Both the position numbers and the translations under genes were made by a program. Below the pieces are notes generated by a model, which saw nothing but the letters and a program-made list of their open reading frames with translations, searched no databases and was not told where the DNA came from. Of a DNA stretch of 64,000 nucleotides, positions 18,403 through 26,123 are shown one piece after another; position 1 is the stretch's first letter, and every line of letters begins with the position of its first letter. The DNA is from Alicyclobacillus kakegawensis NBRC 103104. Lineage in GTDB: Bacteria > Bacillota > Bacilli > Alicyclobacillales > Alicyclobacillaceae. Location: contig NZ_BCRP01000005.1 of NCBI RefSeq assembly GCF_001552655.1, positions 155,289-219,288 on the forward strand. Reading direction: 5' to 3'.

Positions 18403-18975
18403 GTGTCAACAACCGAGAACCGTCTGCGGACGCCGAGCGAGCCAGCAGACAAAACCTTGGCGAGCGTGAAAGCAGACGGACTGGCCAGCCAAGGGGAGGC
18501 AACAACCGGCACAGCGGAGGCGCCGTCGGCGTTCGCGGAAACAGAGGTCGAGGAGACCCTGCGCCTGAAGCTGGAGGATTTGGTCCGGCGTTATTTTCAG
18601 AACAAGGAAATTGCCAAGGAGCGCAACGAGGAAAACAAGCTCCTGTTTGAAGAGCTGGAACAGTTGTTTCACGAGAGCGGCGAAGAGGAAATCATCATCC
18701 CTCTGCCGAGCGGAGAGAACGCTGTGCTCTCACCCAAGTTTCGGGAGCGCGAGGTGCTGGACAGAGACGGCCTGGCCGACGAGATGCAGGTCTCGAAAGA
18801 CGAGCTGAAAACCCCGTACGACTTTTGCGCCTTCACCGCACAGGGCAAAATGACACCCGCGATGATCACCCGCCACACTACGATTGAACGGGAGGTGAAG
18901 CTCCGCATTTCCAAGCGCAAGGCAACCACGCGCCGGCGTCGGCGGAGGAGCCGGCCCGGCCATCCGGAGAGCTAA
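18403..18975 (+). CDS. Hypothetical protein with N-terminal disordered tail and coiled coil
   Basis: A 190-residue protein I do not recognise. The first 50 residues are Ala/Glu/Thr/Ser-rich and probably disordered. Residues about 50-90 form a charged coiled coil (LRLKLEDLVRRYFQNKEIA and on). A compact domain with EEEIIIPLPSGENAVLSPKF follows, and the tail is extremely basic (RKATTRRRRRRSRPG), suggesting nucleic-acid or polyanion contact. GTG at 18403 is preferred to GTG at 18391 because AGGTGGAAGG lies between them. Followed by a 14-bp perfect hairpin. Confidence 0.6.
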   Translation: MSTTENRLRTPSEPADKTLASVKADGLASQGEATTGTAEAPSAFAETEVEETLRLKLEDLVRRYFQNKEIAKERNEENKLLFEELEQLFHESGEEEIIIPLPSGENAVLSPKFREREVLDRDGLADEMQVSKDELKTPYDFCAFTAQGKMTPAMITRHTTIEREVKLRISKRKATTRRRRRRSRPGHPES

Positions 18976-18997
18976 ACAGCGGCAGCCATGTTTCGTC

Positions 18998-19030
18998 GAC
19001 CATGGCCAGCCGTCGGGGCTGGCCATGGTC
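18998..19030. terminator. Perfect 14-bp hairpin between convergent genes
   Basis: 18998-19011 pairs perfectly with 19017-19030 around a 5-nt loop. It lies 22 bp after the stop at 18975 and 20 bp after the end of the convergent aldo/keto reductase gene, so it can serve both. Neither side has a T tract. Confidence 0.6.
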
Positions 19031-19050
19031 ATACGGACACAGGCCCGGCT

Positions 19051-19947
19051 CTACTCCAGTCCCACCCAATCCGGCTTGGCCACCTCGCGCCAGCGCCGGC
19101 GGATGGCGTCATACTCGGCCGCCGGCAGCGGGCCCTCTGCCACCACCGCCGCGTTCTCCACATACCGGGTGGGATTCGACGTCCCGACAATCGCCGTGTG
19201 CACCCCTGGCACACTCAGGGTGAAACGCAACGCAGCGGCCACCGAATCGCGCGGGCCACGCCTTGTGACGTCCAAATCCAGCTCCTGCAGACGGCGCCAG
19301 TACGGTTGGATGTACGTATTGTCCGGCAGGGAGGCGTGCAGCCAAGCCGCGTTCGCAATCGGCCGCTTCACGACAACCCCCATACCCCGCGCCTGCGCCT
19401 TCGGCAGGATCAGGTCAATCGCCTCCTGATCCGCAATGTTCACGGAGGTTTCGAGGCTATCGAAGACGCCCGACTCGACCGCGTACAGTGCCGCCTGGCC
19501 GTCGCCGCTGTAGCCGATGTAGCGGGTTTTTCCGGCGTCCCGCGCCTTTTGCAGGGCCTCAATGACGTCCCCCTGCTTGAGCACTTCCAGGGTGCAGCTG
19601 TGCAGGTGGATGACGTCGACGTAATCGGTGCGCAGGCGTTTGAGGCTGCGGTCGATGCTGGCGGTTATCGTCTGCGGGTGCCAGTCCGGCGTATCCAGAC
19701 CGGCCGCGTGGCCGCACTTGGTGAACAGGTAATAATCCTGGCGCCGATGGCCGACCGCCTGGCCTATCAGCTCTTCGCTGGTCGCGTAGCAGGCGGCCGT
19801 GTCAATCACGTTCAACCCCGCATCCAGCGCCGACCCCAACAGGCGCTCCACATCCTGAACGGACGCGCCACGAAAGCCGATCTCGGCGCCGCCGAAGCCC
19901 AGCACACTGACCGTCATATCGGTGTTGCCGTATTTTCTCCGCTCCAT
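19051..19947 (-). CDS. Aldo/keto reductase
   Basis: A 298-residue NADPH-dependent aldo/keto reductase. The catalytic tetrad is visible: Asp in VIDTAACYATSEELIG, the Tyr of the same motif, Lys in LFTKCG, and His in VIHLHSC. The C-terminal half has AIVGTSNPTRYVENA, the cofactor-phosphate-binding loop of the family. ATG at 19947 with AGGAGATGA upstream; a GTG-like extension at 19980 lacks an RBS. A TATAAT lies at 19991-19986 with no clear -35. The substrate is unknown; the gene stands alone downstream of the germination operon. Confidence 0.9.
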   Translation of the reverse strand: MERRKYGNTDMTVSVLGFGGAEIGFRGASVQDVERLLGSALDAGLNVIDTAACYATSEELIGQAVGHRRQDYYLFTKCGHAAGLDTPDWHPQTITASIDRSLKRLRTDYVDVIHLHSCTLEVLKQGDVIEALQKARDAGKTRYIGYSGDGQAALYAVESGVFDSLETSVNIADQEAIDLILPKAQARGMGVVVKRPIANAAWLHASLPDNTYIQPYWRRLQELDLDVTRRGPRDSVAAALRFTLSVPGVHTAIVGTSNPTRYVENAAVVAEGPLPAAEYDAIRRRWREVAKPDWVGLE

Positions 19948-20053
19948 GGTCTCATCTCCTGCCCCAAAATTCGCCATCAAAATTTATTATAAAAGATAAA
20001 AGGATCTGATGCATGAACGGGCGAATCCACAGGCAATGAGCAACGCGGGCGGG

Positions 20054-21157
20054 TCAGAGGCGGCCGGCTGCTGTGCGCCGCCACGGCTTCCGCCGCAGCC
20101 AAGCGGCGGCTGAGGAAAGAAGCGGAAGAAAGATGGCTGTCACCAGAAAGTAGCCAGGCACCACGGACAGGATGAAGGCGGTGACGCCCGCAGTGTTGCG
20201 GAATAAAAAGTAACTCGCGGCCCACACGGCGAACGCGGCCGGCAACACAGCCCAGCGCGCATCTTGCGTACCGCAGACATCCTGCAGCGCGCGGCACAGG
20301 GACAGGTGAATGGCACTCAGCTTCAACACCAGGATGGCTACCACCCCCATCGCGTACACGGTGTCGAGCCGCTCGATCAGCTTTCCCAGGCGAATCGCCC
20401 GCACCACCTCCAACACAGGGTAGTTCATGTATTTCACCGGCCAGCCGACGACGCCGACCGTCTCCACCACCAACACGGTGAGAATCAGGCTGCTGACTGC
20501 GGCCGCAATCAGGATGTCCAGGGGCAGCGTGCGCGGAGTCCGCAGCGCAGGCACCCACTGCAGGGCGACAACAAACTCCAGACCGTAGGCAAAGGCCGGG
20601 ACGATGCCGGATCGCCAGATGGGGGTGAATCCCTCCGCCCAAACCGGCTGAAAGGCGGCAATGTCAAACCAGCGCAGCGCCAACACGAACAAGATAGGAA
20701 CAATGACCAGCACCAGTGGCATGATGAACTCGTTGACGCGCCCCACCACCTCAATCCCCAGGTGCACCAGGTACGCGACACAGGCGAAGGCAGCGGCGCC
20801 GACCACATACTCCGCCGTGTTGGGCAATGTGGCAACCGTGACAAAAGCGCTCATCTCGCGTCCAACCGTAGCGGTGGTAATCAGCAGCCACAGGCACAGC
20901 CACGCGGCCAGAAATCCGCCAATCCACGGTCCTAACGCCGCCCGCACAGCCTGCGTCAGCGTGAGGCCAGGAAACAACCGTACGTGCACCCACGCTACCC
21001 CGGCCGACAATCCTCCCCCCAACAGCAAGAAGGGGGCACCCAGCCAAGCGTCGTGCACGGTGAACTGGGCAATAGTGCCGGGCATGGTGAGTATGCCCGT
21101 TCCGAGCACCACCCACACCAGCATCAGAATCACCTGGTAACGCGAAATCTGGGTCAC
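20054..21157 (-). CDS. Spore germinant receptor B subunit (GerB/GerAB family permease)
   Basis: A 367-residue protein with ten predicted membrane helices, matching the GerAB family of APC-superfamily proteins that bind the germinant in the spore inner membrane. Recognisable are the start ISRYQVILMLVWVVLGTGIL with the helix-1 break and the middle NEFIMPLVLVIVPILF segment. GTG start at 21157 with GAGGTGG upstream. It is last in the order A-C-D-B. Germinant unknown. Confidence 0.92.
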   Translation of the reverse strand: MTQISRYQVILMLVWVVLGTGILTMPGTIAQFTVHDAWLGAPFLLLGGGLSAGVAWVHVRLFPGLTLTQAVRAALGPWIGGFLAAWLCLWLLITTATVGREMSAFVTVATLPNTAEYVVGAAAFACVAYLVHLGIEVVGRVNEFIMPLVLVIVPILFVLALRWFDIAAFQPVWAEGFTPIWRSGIVPAFAYGLEFVVALQWVPALRTPRTLPLDILIAAAVSSLILTVLVVETVGVVGWPVKYMNYPVLEVVRAIRLGKLIERLDTVYAMGVVAILVLKLSAIHLSLCRALQDVCGTQDARWAVLPAAFAVWAASYFLFRNTAGVTAFILSVVPGYFLVTAIFLPLLSSAAAWLRRKPWRRTAAGRL

Positions 21158-21158
21158 C

Positions 21159-21398
21159 CTATCCCACCTCGTACAGCCACCGCGTCAGCGGCGCAAACAC
21201 CGTCTCAAGCCACCCGAGTGGCCGCAGGGACGGAAAGTCCTGCCGCCCCGCCACAAACGCCGCCACCATACCCGCACCCATCAGCACACACCAAACCAAG
21301 CGGGCCGTTTTGGCCCCAGGTTCCTTGGCCCGGAGCAAAAACCGCCATTGCAGCACGCCGCACAACAGCGCCAGCCCCATCCCGACCACCCCGTTCAT
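21159..21398 (-). CDS. Small two-TM protein, probable germinant receptor D subunit
   Basis: A 79-residue protein with two membrane helices (about 4-20 and 32-51) and a short hydrophilic tail. Small 2-TM D subunits accompany many GerA-type receptors and modulate them. Its placing inside the operon, with ATGA overlap to the C-subunit gene and 1 bp before the B gene, fits that role. Sequence similarity to a named family is not visible, so the call rests on size, topology and context. Confidence 0.65.
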   Translation of the reverse strand: MNGVVGMGLALLCGVLQWRFLLRAKEPGAKTARLVWCVLMGAGMVAAFVAGRQDFPSLRPLGWLETVFAPLTRWLYEVG

Positions 21399-22693
21399 CG
21401 GCCCGATCCGCCCGCGCCCAGTGATTTCTTTTGTTCCTCGCGGGCATACTCGCCAAACGGCGAGTGTGTCACCATGTAAGACCGGACCAGCCGCGCCCGG
21501 ATGTCGTAGCGCACCGGGGCCGTTTGCCACCAGTCGGGATGAGCGGACAGAGTCTGGTAAGCCTTCGCGTCCGCCTGGTACAACGCGTTCTGCAGGCCCA
21601 TCGCATCCACCCCCGCACGCCGCGCACGCTGCAGCGCCGCCTGCATCTCGGTCCGCACCAAACTCGCTGCAGCCGCTTCCAACCGGCTGTACTCATCCGC
21701 ATCCAAGCGCATGGATGCGCATCCGCGTTCCACCCCTCCTTCCCCCCGCCACTCGACCCAAAACCAAGGCTTCTGCGCCGTCCCCGCCCAGCGTACGCGC
21801 GTGCGCGTACCCAGCCAGTGAATCGAGACGGTTCGGTCCAAACGGGTCAACCCGTCCTCTCCTTGGTGGCCCGCTGCTTCGCCGGCACGCCCGCCGCCAG
21901 CCGACCCCGCGCCATGCGGTTTCGGGCATGCAACCGAATCCAGCAATCCCCGTGTGGAAGAGAGCCACCATAGCATCCCGCGCCACTCCTTAGCGTCCAT
22001 CCACAACGTCCGCCCCTCGCGCGTCACCAGAGCCAAACCGCGCACAATCGGATCACCTTGGCTGCCCATGTCGATCCAGATCATGGCGCTGGTGCCAGAG
22101 GGGCTCAGCCAGCTCCGCATGACATGCAGTTGGTCACTGCGGAGAACCGGAGACCAGTCGGCCGCCTGTTCCGCCACGTCCTGCAATCGCAGAGCCGAGG
22201 ACACCGATGCTACCACTCGCGCCGACAACACATCGGCCGCCCTGTCCTTGGTCATGATGAGCAGCTCGCTGCGGCGAATGGAGCGGTTGCGCTCCAATTC
22301 GTCCATGAGCGGCTGCAGCTGCCGCTGTACAATGCCCTCACCGAGCACCACCACCGCGTTGTGCGACAGATAGACCCGGTGTGGCAGGCGCCGCTGTACA
22401 TTGTCAATCGCCATCTCCAGACTGTCCGCCTCCGTCTGCACCACCAGGTCTGGCGTTTGCGACCCGCCGCCCGTGCCGACCGTCTGCTGGGATTGGCTGG
22501 CGTCTGGATTGATAATGTCGGCTGTTACCCGCAAACGTCCGTCATCGGCCACGTCCACGCCCAGCCCGGTCATAACATACAAGTCGTCCACCTCCGTGTA
22601 GTCAGCGCACCCGGCCGTCAGAGACACCGTGAGCAACAGGCTTGACAGCCAGGCACGGCACCGCGCCCACGCCCTTGTCAACGCGCCCACCAC
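21395..22693 (-). CDS. Spore germinant receptor C subunit lipoprotein (GerC family)
   Basis: A 432-residue GerAC-type lipoprotein. The signal peptide ends in a lipobox-like SLTAGC near residue 29, followed by YTEVDDLYVMTGLGVDVADD, which matches the Ger(x)C start. Domain 3 ends with LVRTEMQAALQRARRAGVD, typical of the family. GTG start overlapping the A-subunit gene by 16 bp. It carries an Ala/Gly-rich insert near residues 255-285. The lipid anchor would hold it on the spore inner membrane beside the A and B subunits. Confidence 0.92.
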   Translation of the reverse strand: MVGALTRAWARCRAWLSSLLLTVSLTAGCADYTEVDDLYVMTGLGVDVADDGRLRVTADIINPDASQSQQTVGTGGGSQTPDLVVQTEADSLEMAIDNVQRRLPHRVYLSHNAVVVLGEGIVQRQLQPLMDELERNRSIRRSELLIMTKDRAADVLSARVVASVSSALRLQDVAEQAADWSPVLRSDQLHVMRSWLSPSGTSAMIWIDMGSQGDPIVRGLALVTREGRTLWMDAKEWRGMLWWLSSTRGLLDSVACPKPHGAGSAGGGRAGEAAGHQGEDGLTRLDRTVSIHWLGTRTRVRWAGTAQKPWFWVEWRGEGGVERGCASMRLDADEYSRLEAAAASLVRTEMQAALQRARRAGVDAMGLQNALYQADAKAYQTLSAHPDWWQTAPVRYDIRARLVRSYMVTHSPFGEYAREEQKKSLGAGGSGR

Positions 22694-24234
22694 CGCTTCT
22701 GGCGCTGCCCGGGCCTCCCCTTGGCCCGCCTTGAATCCAGCGGCTCAAACTGGCGCGGACGCTGTCGCATCGCCCACCACGGTGCGCGGACGACCGTGTC
22801 CTTCATGTCGCTCCATACCGTTGGCGCCAACGGTGACATATAGGGAATACCGCAGGAGCGGATGGATACCAGGTGACCCACCGTGGCCACCGCCAGTAGC
22901 ACAACCCCGTACAGCCCCATCAGGGCGGCGACGCTGACAAACAGAAACTGCAACAATCGTGTCACCTGCACCAACCCCAAAGCCGGCAGAGTGAACGACG
23001 CAACCCCTGTCGCCGCCACCACAATCACCATCCCCGGCGACACAAGCCCAGCCCGTACCGCCGCGTCCCCGATGATGAGCGTCCCGACGATGCTCACCGA
23101 CTGGCCGACCGCCCGCGGCAGCCGCGTGCCCGCCTCCCGCAGCGCCTCGAACGCCACCATCATTGCCAGCGCCTCAATCACCGTGGGAAACGGAATGCCT
23201 GTATGCTGAGCTGCGACGCTGACGAGAAGCGGCGTCGGCATCAGGTCTTGGTTGTACGTGAGCAGGGCGACATATAGAGAAGGCAACAACATCGCCGACC
23301 AAAACATCAGGTGGCGCAGCAGGCGCAACGGCAGAGCGAGCGCAAAGCGCATGTAATAGTCCTCTGGGGAGTTGAGCAGCATGGGCAGGGTCACAGGCAC
23401 CATCACACAGTTGGGCGATCCATCTATCAATAAGCCGACCCGCCCCTGCAGCAGACTCGATACCACCCGCTCCGGCCGCTCCGTCTCCTCGGTGGTTGGA
23501 AACGGGCTGAACGGTGCGTCGTTGATGTACTCACGCACCACATTTAAGTCGACCACCGCGTCCACGTGCACATACTTCAAGCGGCGGCGCACAGTATCCA
23601 ACAGTTCCGGCTTGGTTATGCCCTCGATATAGAGCAACGCCGCTTGCGTGTGCGAGCGCTCACCAAACTCCCACGGTTCTGCTTTGAAACCGGGCGTCTT
23701 TAGGCGCTTGCGCAAGAGCGCCAGGTTTCCCCCCAAGTTTTCGGTAAACGCTTCTTGTGGGCCTTGCAGGGTCGGTTCATTTTCTGGGCGTTCAATGGTA
23801 CGTCCTGGTGATTTCTCGACATCCCAAGCGGTTGCGAACGGCTCCCCGTCCAGGAACGCCACCGCGTTGCCCGCCAGCACCGCCTCCACGGCGGCCTCCA
23901 TGTGCCGGACGGACCGCATCGGCAACAGCGGCGAGCGCCCCCCTGGAACCGGACCACGCCTGGATTCAGCCGTCGCCCGTCCCTGCCCCAGGCCCAGGCG
24001 CTCCCACCAGCCCGGCTGCGCCGCATCTCGGCCTCCTGCCGCAAACGCCCCCAGCCCTATCTGCAGGCGCTGCTCATCGACCAGACCCTCCAACCAGACT
24101 ATCACCGCGGTCCGGCCGGCCACCGCCAGACTCTGCTGGCGCAAATCGGGACAGGGCATCAACCGCCGCTCCAGCTCCGCAGCCGCCCGCTCGGCCTGCT
24201 GCGGGACGGGGGTCGGGCCTTGTCGGCGTCTCAC
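22678..24234 (-). CDS. Spore germinant receptor A subunit (GerA family)
   Basis: A 518-residue GerAA-type protein. The N-terminal cytoplasmic domain includes EGITKPELLDTVRRRLKYV and the IDGSPNCVMVPVTLP signature, and about five membrane helices lie between residues 310 and 460. GTG at 24234 is preferred, since GGGAGGGAG lies 5 bp before it; the GTG at 24249 has no site. First gene of the operon A-C-D-B. Arg/Gln-rich N- and C-termini extend beyond the usual core. Confidence 0.93.
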   Translation of the reverse strand: MRRRQGPTPVPQQAERAAAELERRLMPCPDLRQQSLAVAGRTAVIVWLEGLVDEQRLQIGLGAFAAGGRDAAQPGWWERLGLGQGRATAESRRGPVPGGRSPLLPMRSVRHMEAAVEAVLAGNAVAFLDGEPFATAWDVEKSPGRTIERPENEPTLQGPQEAFTENLGGNLALLRKRLKTPGFKAEPWEFGERSHTQAALLYIEGITKPELLDTVRRRLKYVHVDAVVDLNVVREYINDAPFSPFPTTEETERPERVVSSLLQGRVGLLIDGSPNCVMVPVTLPMLLNSPEDYYMRFALALPLRLLRHLMFWSAMLLPSLYVALLTYNQDLMPTPLLVSVAAQHTGIPFPTVIEALAMMVAFEALREAGTRLPRAVGQSVSIVGTLIIGDAAVRAGLVSPGMVIVVAATGVASFTLPALGLVQVTRLLQFLFVSVAALMGLYGVVLLAVATVGHLVSIRSCGIPYMSPLAPTVWSDMKDTVVRAPWWAMRQRPRQFEPLDSRRAKGRPGQRQKRWWAR

Positions 24235-24260
24235 GATACTCCCTCCCACCTCTGTACTGC

Positions 24261-24290
24261 CACAATGAGCCTATCTACCTTGGGTATTCC
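24261..24290 (-). promoter_or_regulatory. Candidate forespore (sigma-G) promoter of the germination operon
   Basis: Minus strand: GGAATA (24290-24285), 17-bp spacer, CATTGTG (24267-24261). The -35 matches the TGAATA-type sigma-G box well. The -10 matches CATACTA only in its first half. Germinant receptors are sigma-G genes, so the position is sensible. Confidence 0.4.
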
Positions 24291-24356
24291 CATGTCGGAG
24301 GTATCATGCCCAATACTTGGAACACGCATGCGCGTGCGTCTTGCGGAGGCATTTCC

Positions 24357-25073
24357 TTACCATGACCCGGCGATGGGGACGCGGCGCCGTTTCAGGACCA
24401 GAGACAGCAGGCCGTAGAGGACGAACAACGAAGCCAGCGCACAAAGGTACGCATACATGGAAATACGCACGAGGACGACCTTCGACAGCACGTACGTCGC
24501 CAGCACAAACGCACAGAACAGTGTCGCCAGGGCGGCGCCTATGGCGAATCGCCTCGGCCTTGAGAGGGTCAACAGCCGATGGGTCTCGAAGGCGTGCCTC
24601 GCAATGGCAAACACCAACGCATGCGCCGCCGCCATAATTGCCAAGGTACTGAACACAAAACCGGCTGTGATGGGGTACGCCGGAACCACGTGAGCGCCTG
24701 AGGCCACGAAGCGCCAGAGGTCCAGCACGCGCTTTGTCAACACGCAATCATAGAGGGCCAACATGGCCACCCCCAGGCTCATGTAGCGGATCCAGTCGAG
24801 CGCCGTCCACAGGCCGTCCCGTCGCTTCCCATTTTCGATTATCTCGTCACAAAACTTTTTGTAGTCCTCCCCAAACACTTCCGACAGCGGCACATGGCGG
24901 TCCTGCGCGGAGAGCGCCATGTCGAGCAGGTCCTGGCGAATCAGCTCCACCTGGAAGTCGGAGAGGCGCGAGCGCAGGTACACCACCATGTCGGTCATGA
25001 TCTCCATGTTTTCATCGTTCAAGCGATGATGCAGCTCGTTGTTCTTTCGGTTGAGTTCCTTGAACGTGGTCAT
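24357..25073 (-). CDS. DUF1048-type membrane protein
   Basis: A 238-residue protein. The N-terminal 95 residues are soluble and helical (a region like DUF1048, with VELIRQDLLDMALSAQ). Four membrane helices follow. PadR regulators are commonly encoded next to such proteins, as here, where the ATG lies 4 bp beyond the padR stop and the two clearly form an operon. Function is unknown; a PadR-controlled membrane-stress role is possible. Confidence 0.6.
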   Translation of the reverse strand: MTTFKELNRKNNELHHRLNDENMEIMTDMVVYLRSRLSDFQVELIRQDLLDMALSAQDRHVPLSEVFGEDYKKFCDEIIENGKRRDGLWTALDWIRYMSLGVAMLALYDCVLTKRVLDLWRFVASGAHVVPAYPITAGFVFSTLAIMAAAHALVFAIARHAFETHRLLTLSRPRRFAIGAALATLFCAFVLATYVLSKVVLVRISMYAYLCALASLFVLYGLLSLVLKRRRVPIAGSW

Positions 25074-25076
25074 GGT

Positions 25077-25409
25077 TCACTCCCCCTCGTTCCCCGCGAA
25101 CAGCCGGTCCACACAGCTCACCAGCTCTCGCCACTGTCGGTAGAAATCCTTCAGCGCCAGCTCCCCGAGTTCAGTGAGGCGATAGTACTTGCGCCTGGGC
25201 CCATACGGAGAGTCCCTGTAGGTGGCGGTAAGCAAACCGTTTTTTTCGAGCCGGAGCAAGAGTGGGTATATCGTCCCCTCCGAAACCGTCGGAAAGCCCG
25301 CCATCCTCAACTTTTCGGAGATCTCGTAGCCGTATGCCTCCTCACCGCGGATGACCTGCAGGATGCAGCCCTCCAGTGTGCCCTTCAGCAACTGTGTGCG
25401 GTCGTTCAT
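25077..25409 (-). CDS. PadR-family transcriptional repressor
   Basis: A 110-residue PadR regulator. The winged helix is clear: LKGTLEGCILQVIRGEEAYGY, EGTIYPLLLRLEKNGLL, then the basic wing SPYGPRRKYYRLT. A short C-terminal helix provides dimerisation. The ATG at 25409 gives the typical MNDRTQLLKG start; in-frame ATG/GTG codons at 25430 and 25418 fall inside or next to the operator and lack good ribosome sites. It precedes the DUF1048 gene in one operon and is probably autoregulated through the inverted repeat at 25420-25463. Confidence 0.9.
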   Translation of the reverse strand: MNDRTQLLKGTLEGCILQVIRGEEAYGYEISEKLRMAGFPTVSEGTIYPLLLRLEKNGLLTATYRDSPYGPRRKYYRLTELGELALKDFYRQWRELVSCVDRLFAGNEGE

Positions 25410-25419
25410 GCGGATCACA

Positions 25420-25463
25420 TACCTTGTCATACAAGTTAGTTGGGTGCATTGTATGGCAAGGTA
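25420..25463. promoter_or_regulatory. Large inverted repeat upstream of padR (probable PadR operator)
   Basis: TACCTTGTCATACAA at 25420-25434 is repeated in inverted form as TTGTATGGCAAGGTA at 25449-25463: 14 of 15 bases match, with a 14-bp spacer. The left arm also contains its own dyad, CTTGT-CAT-ACAAG. The element covers the immediate upstream region of padR. Confidence 0.65.
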
Positions 25464-25610
25464 GTGAAGGAGTCAATGGCGGCGTGGAGTACAAAGCGTC
25501 GGGCATATGCACGCCGGACACCTGTCCGTGTCAGGCGGTCGCCCGCCAGCATGATATGGAACACGCAAGGATGTATACCATGTCGACTCCGACGGAGGGA
25601 GGAAGAATTG

Positions 25611-25811
25611 ATGATGAAACCTTGCTCGCCCATTGTTTGCCCGCCGGTATACGTGTACCACGACTGCTATGTCGCGCGCGAGGTGCCCGTGGTGCAGCCG
25701 GTGATTCACGTGCGGCGCAACATCGTGGTCAACGTGCCCCGGTATGTGGTGCAGCCCGGATCGCAAGAGGTCACGCTGGATCCCGGCTGCCCAGTGCACC
25801 ACAAGCGGTGA
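25611..25811 (+). CDS. CotD-like spore coat protein
   Basis: A 66-residue, Val/Pro/His-rich, Cys-containing protein (KPCSPIVCPPVYVYHDCYV, then PVVQPVIHVRRNIVVNVPRY). It resembles the CotD family of inner coat proteins, whose signature is repeated Pro-Val-V-H stretches with Cys near the ends. GGAGGGAGGAAG precedes the ATG at 25611; the adjacent ATG at 25614 could also be used. Monocistronic, followed by a strong hairpin. Expected to be made in the mother cell, but no clear sigma-K promoter was found. Confidence 0.75.
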   Translation: MMKPCSPIVCPPVYVYHDCYVAREVPVVQPVIHVRRNIVVNVPRYVVQPGSQEVTLDPGCPVHHKR

Positions 25812-25839
25812 CCGGTTCACTTGACCGGCGCCTGCCCCC

Positions 25840-25870
25840 CGGGCGGGGCGCAATCCTTCCGCCCCGCCCG
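25840..25870 (+). terminator. Perfect 11-bp G+C hairpin after the coat gene
   Basis: CGGGCGGGGCG at 25840-25850 pairs with its complement at 25860-25870 around a 9-nt loop, 28 bp past the stop. No T tract follows. The remaining sequence to 26123 holds no recognisable gene; a TACAAT at about 26063 may be the -10 of the oxidase gene. Confidence 0.6.
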
Positions 25871-26123
25871 GCGTGCCGTGTGCGCGAGGCTCTGCCCCTC
25901 CCCCCTGCCCGCTGGGCATCACCAAAAAAGGCGGCCCTCCGGGCAAGCGAGACCTCGTCGCGCATAAACCTCCTGGCTGCGCGACGATGACAATCCCCGT
26001 CATCGACAAACAATCGCCATAGTCTTGTCACGGATAATTAGCATCCCCTAACTGGACAAGTGATACAATCGACCTGGCACCGAGTTTGTGAACGCCAAAA
26101 ATGGACACCGAGATGATGATGGG

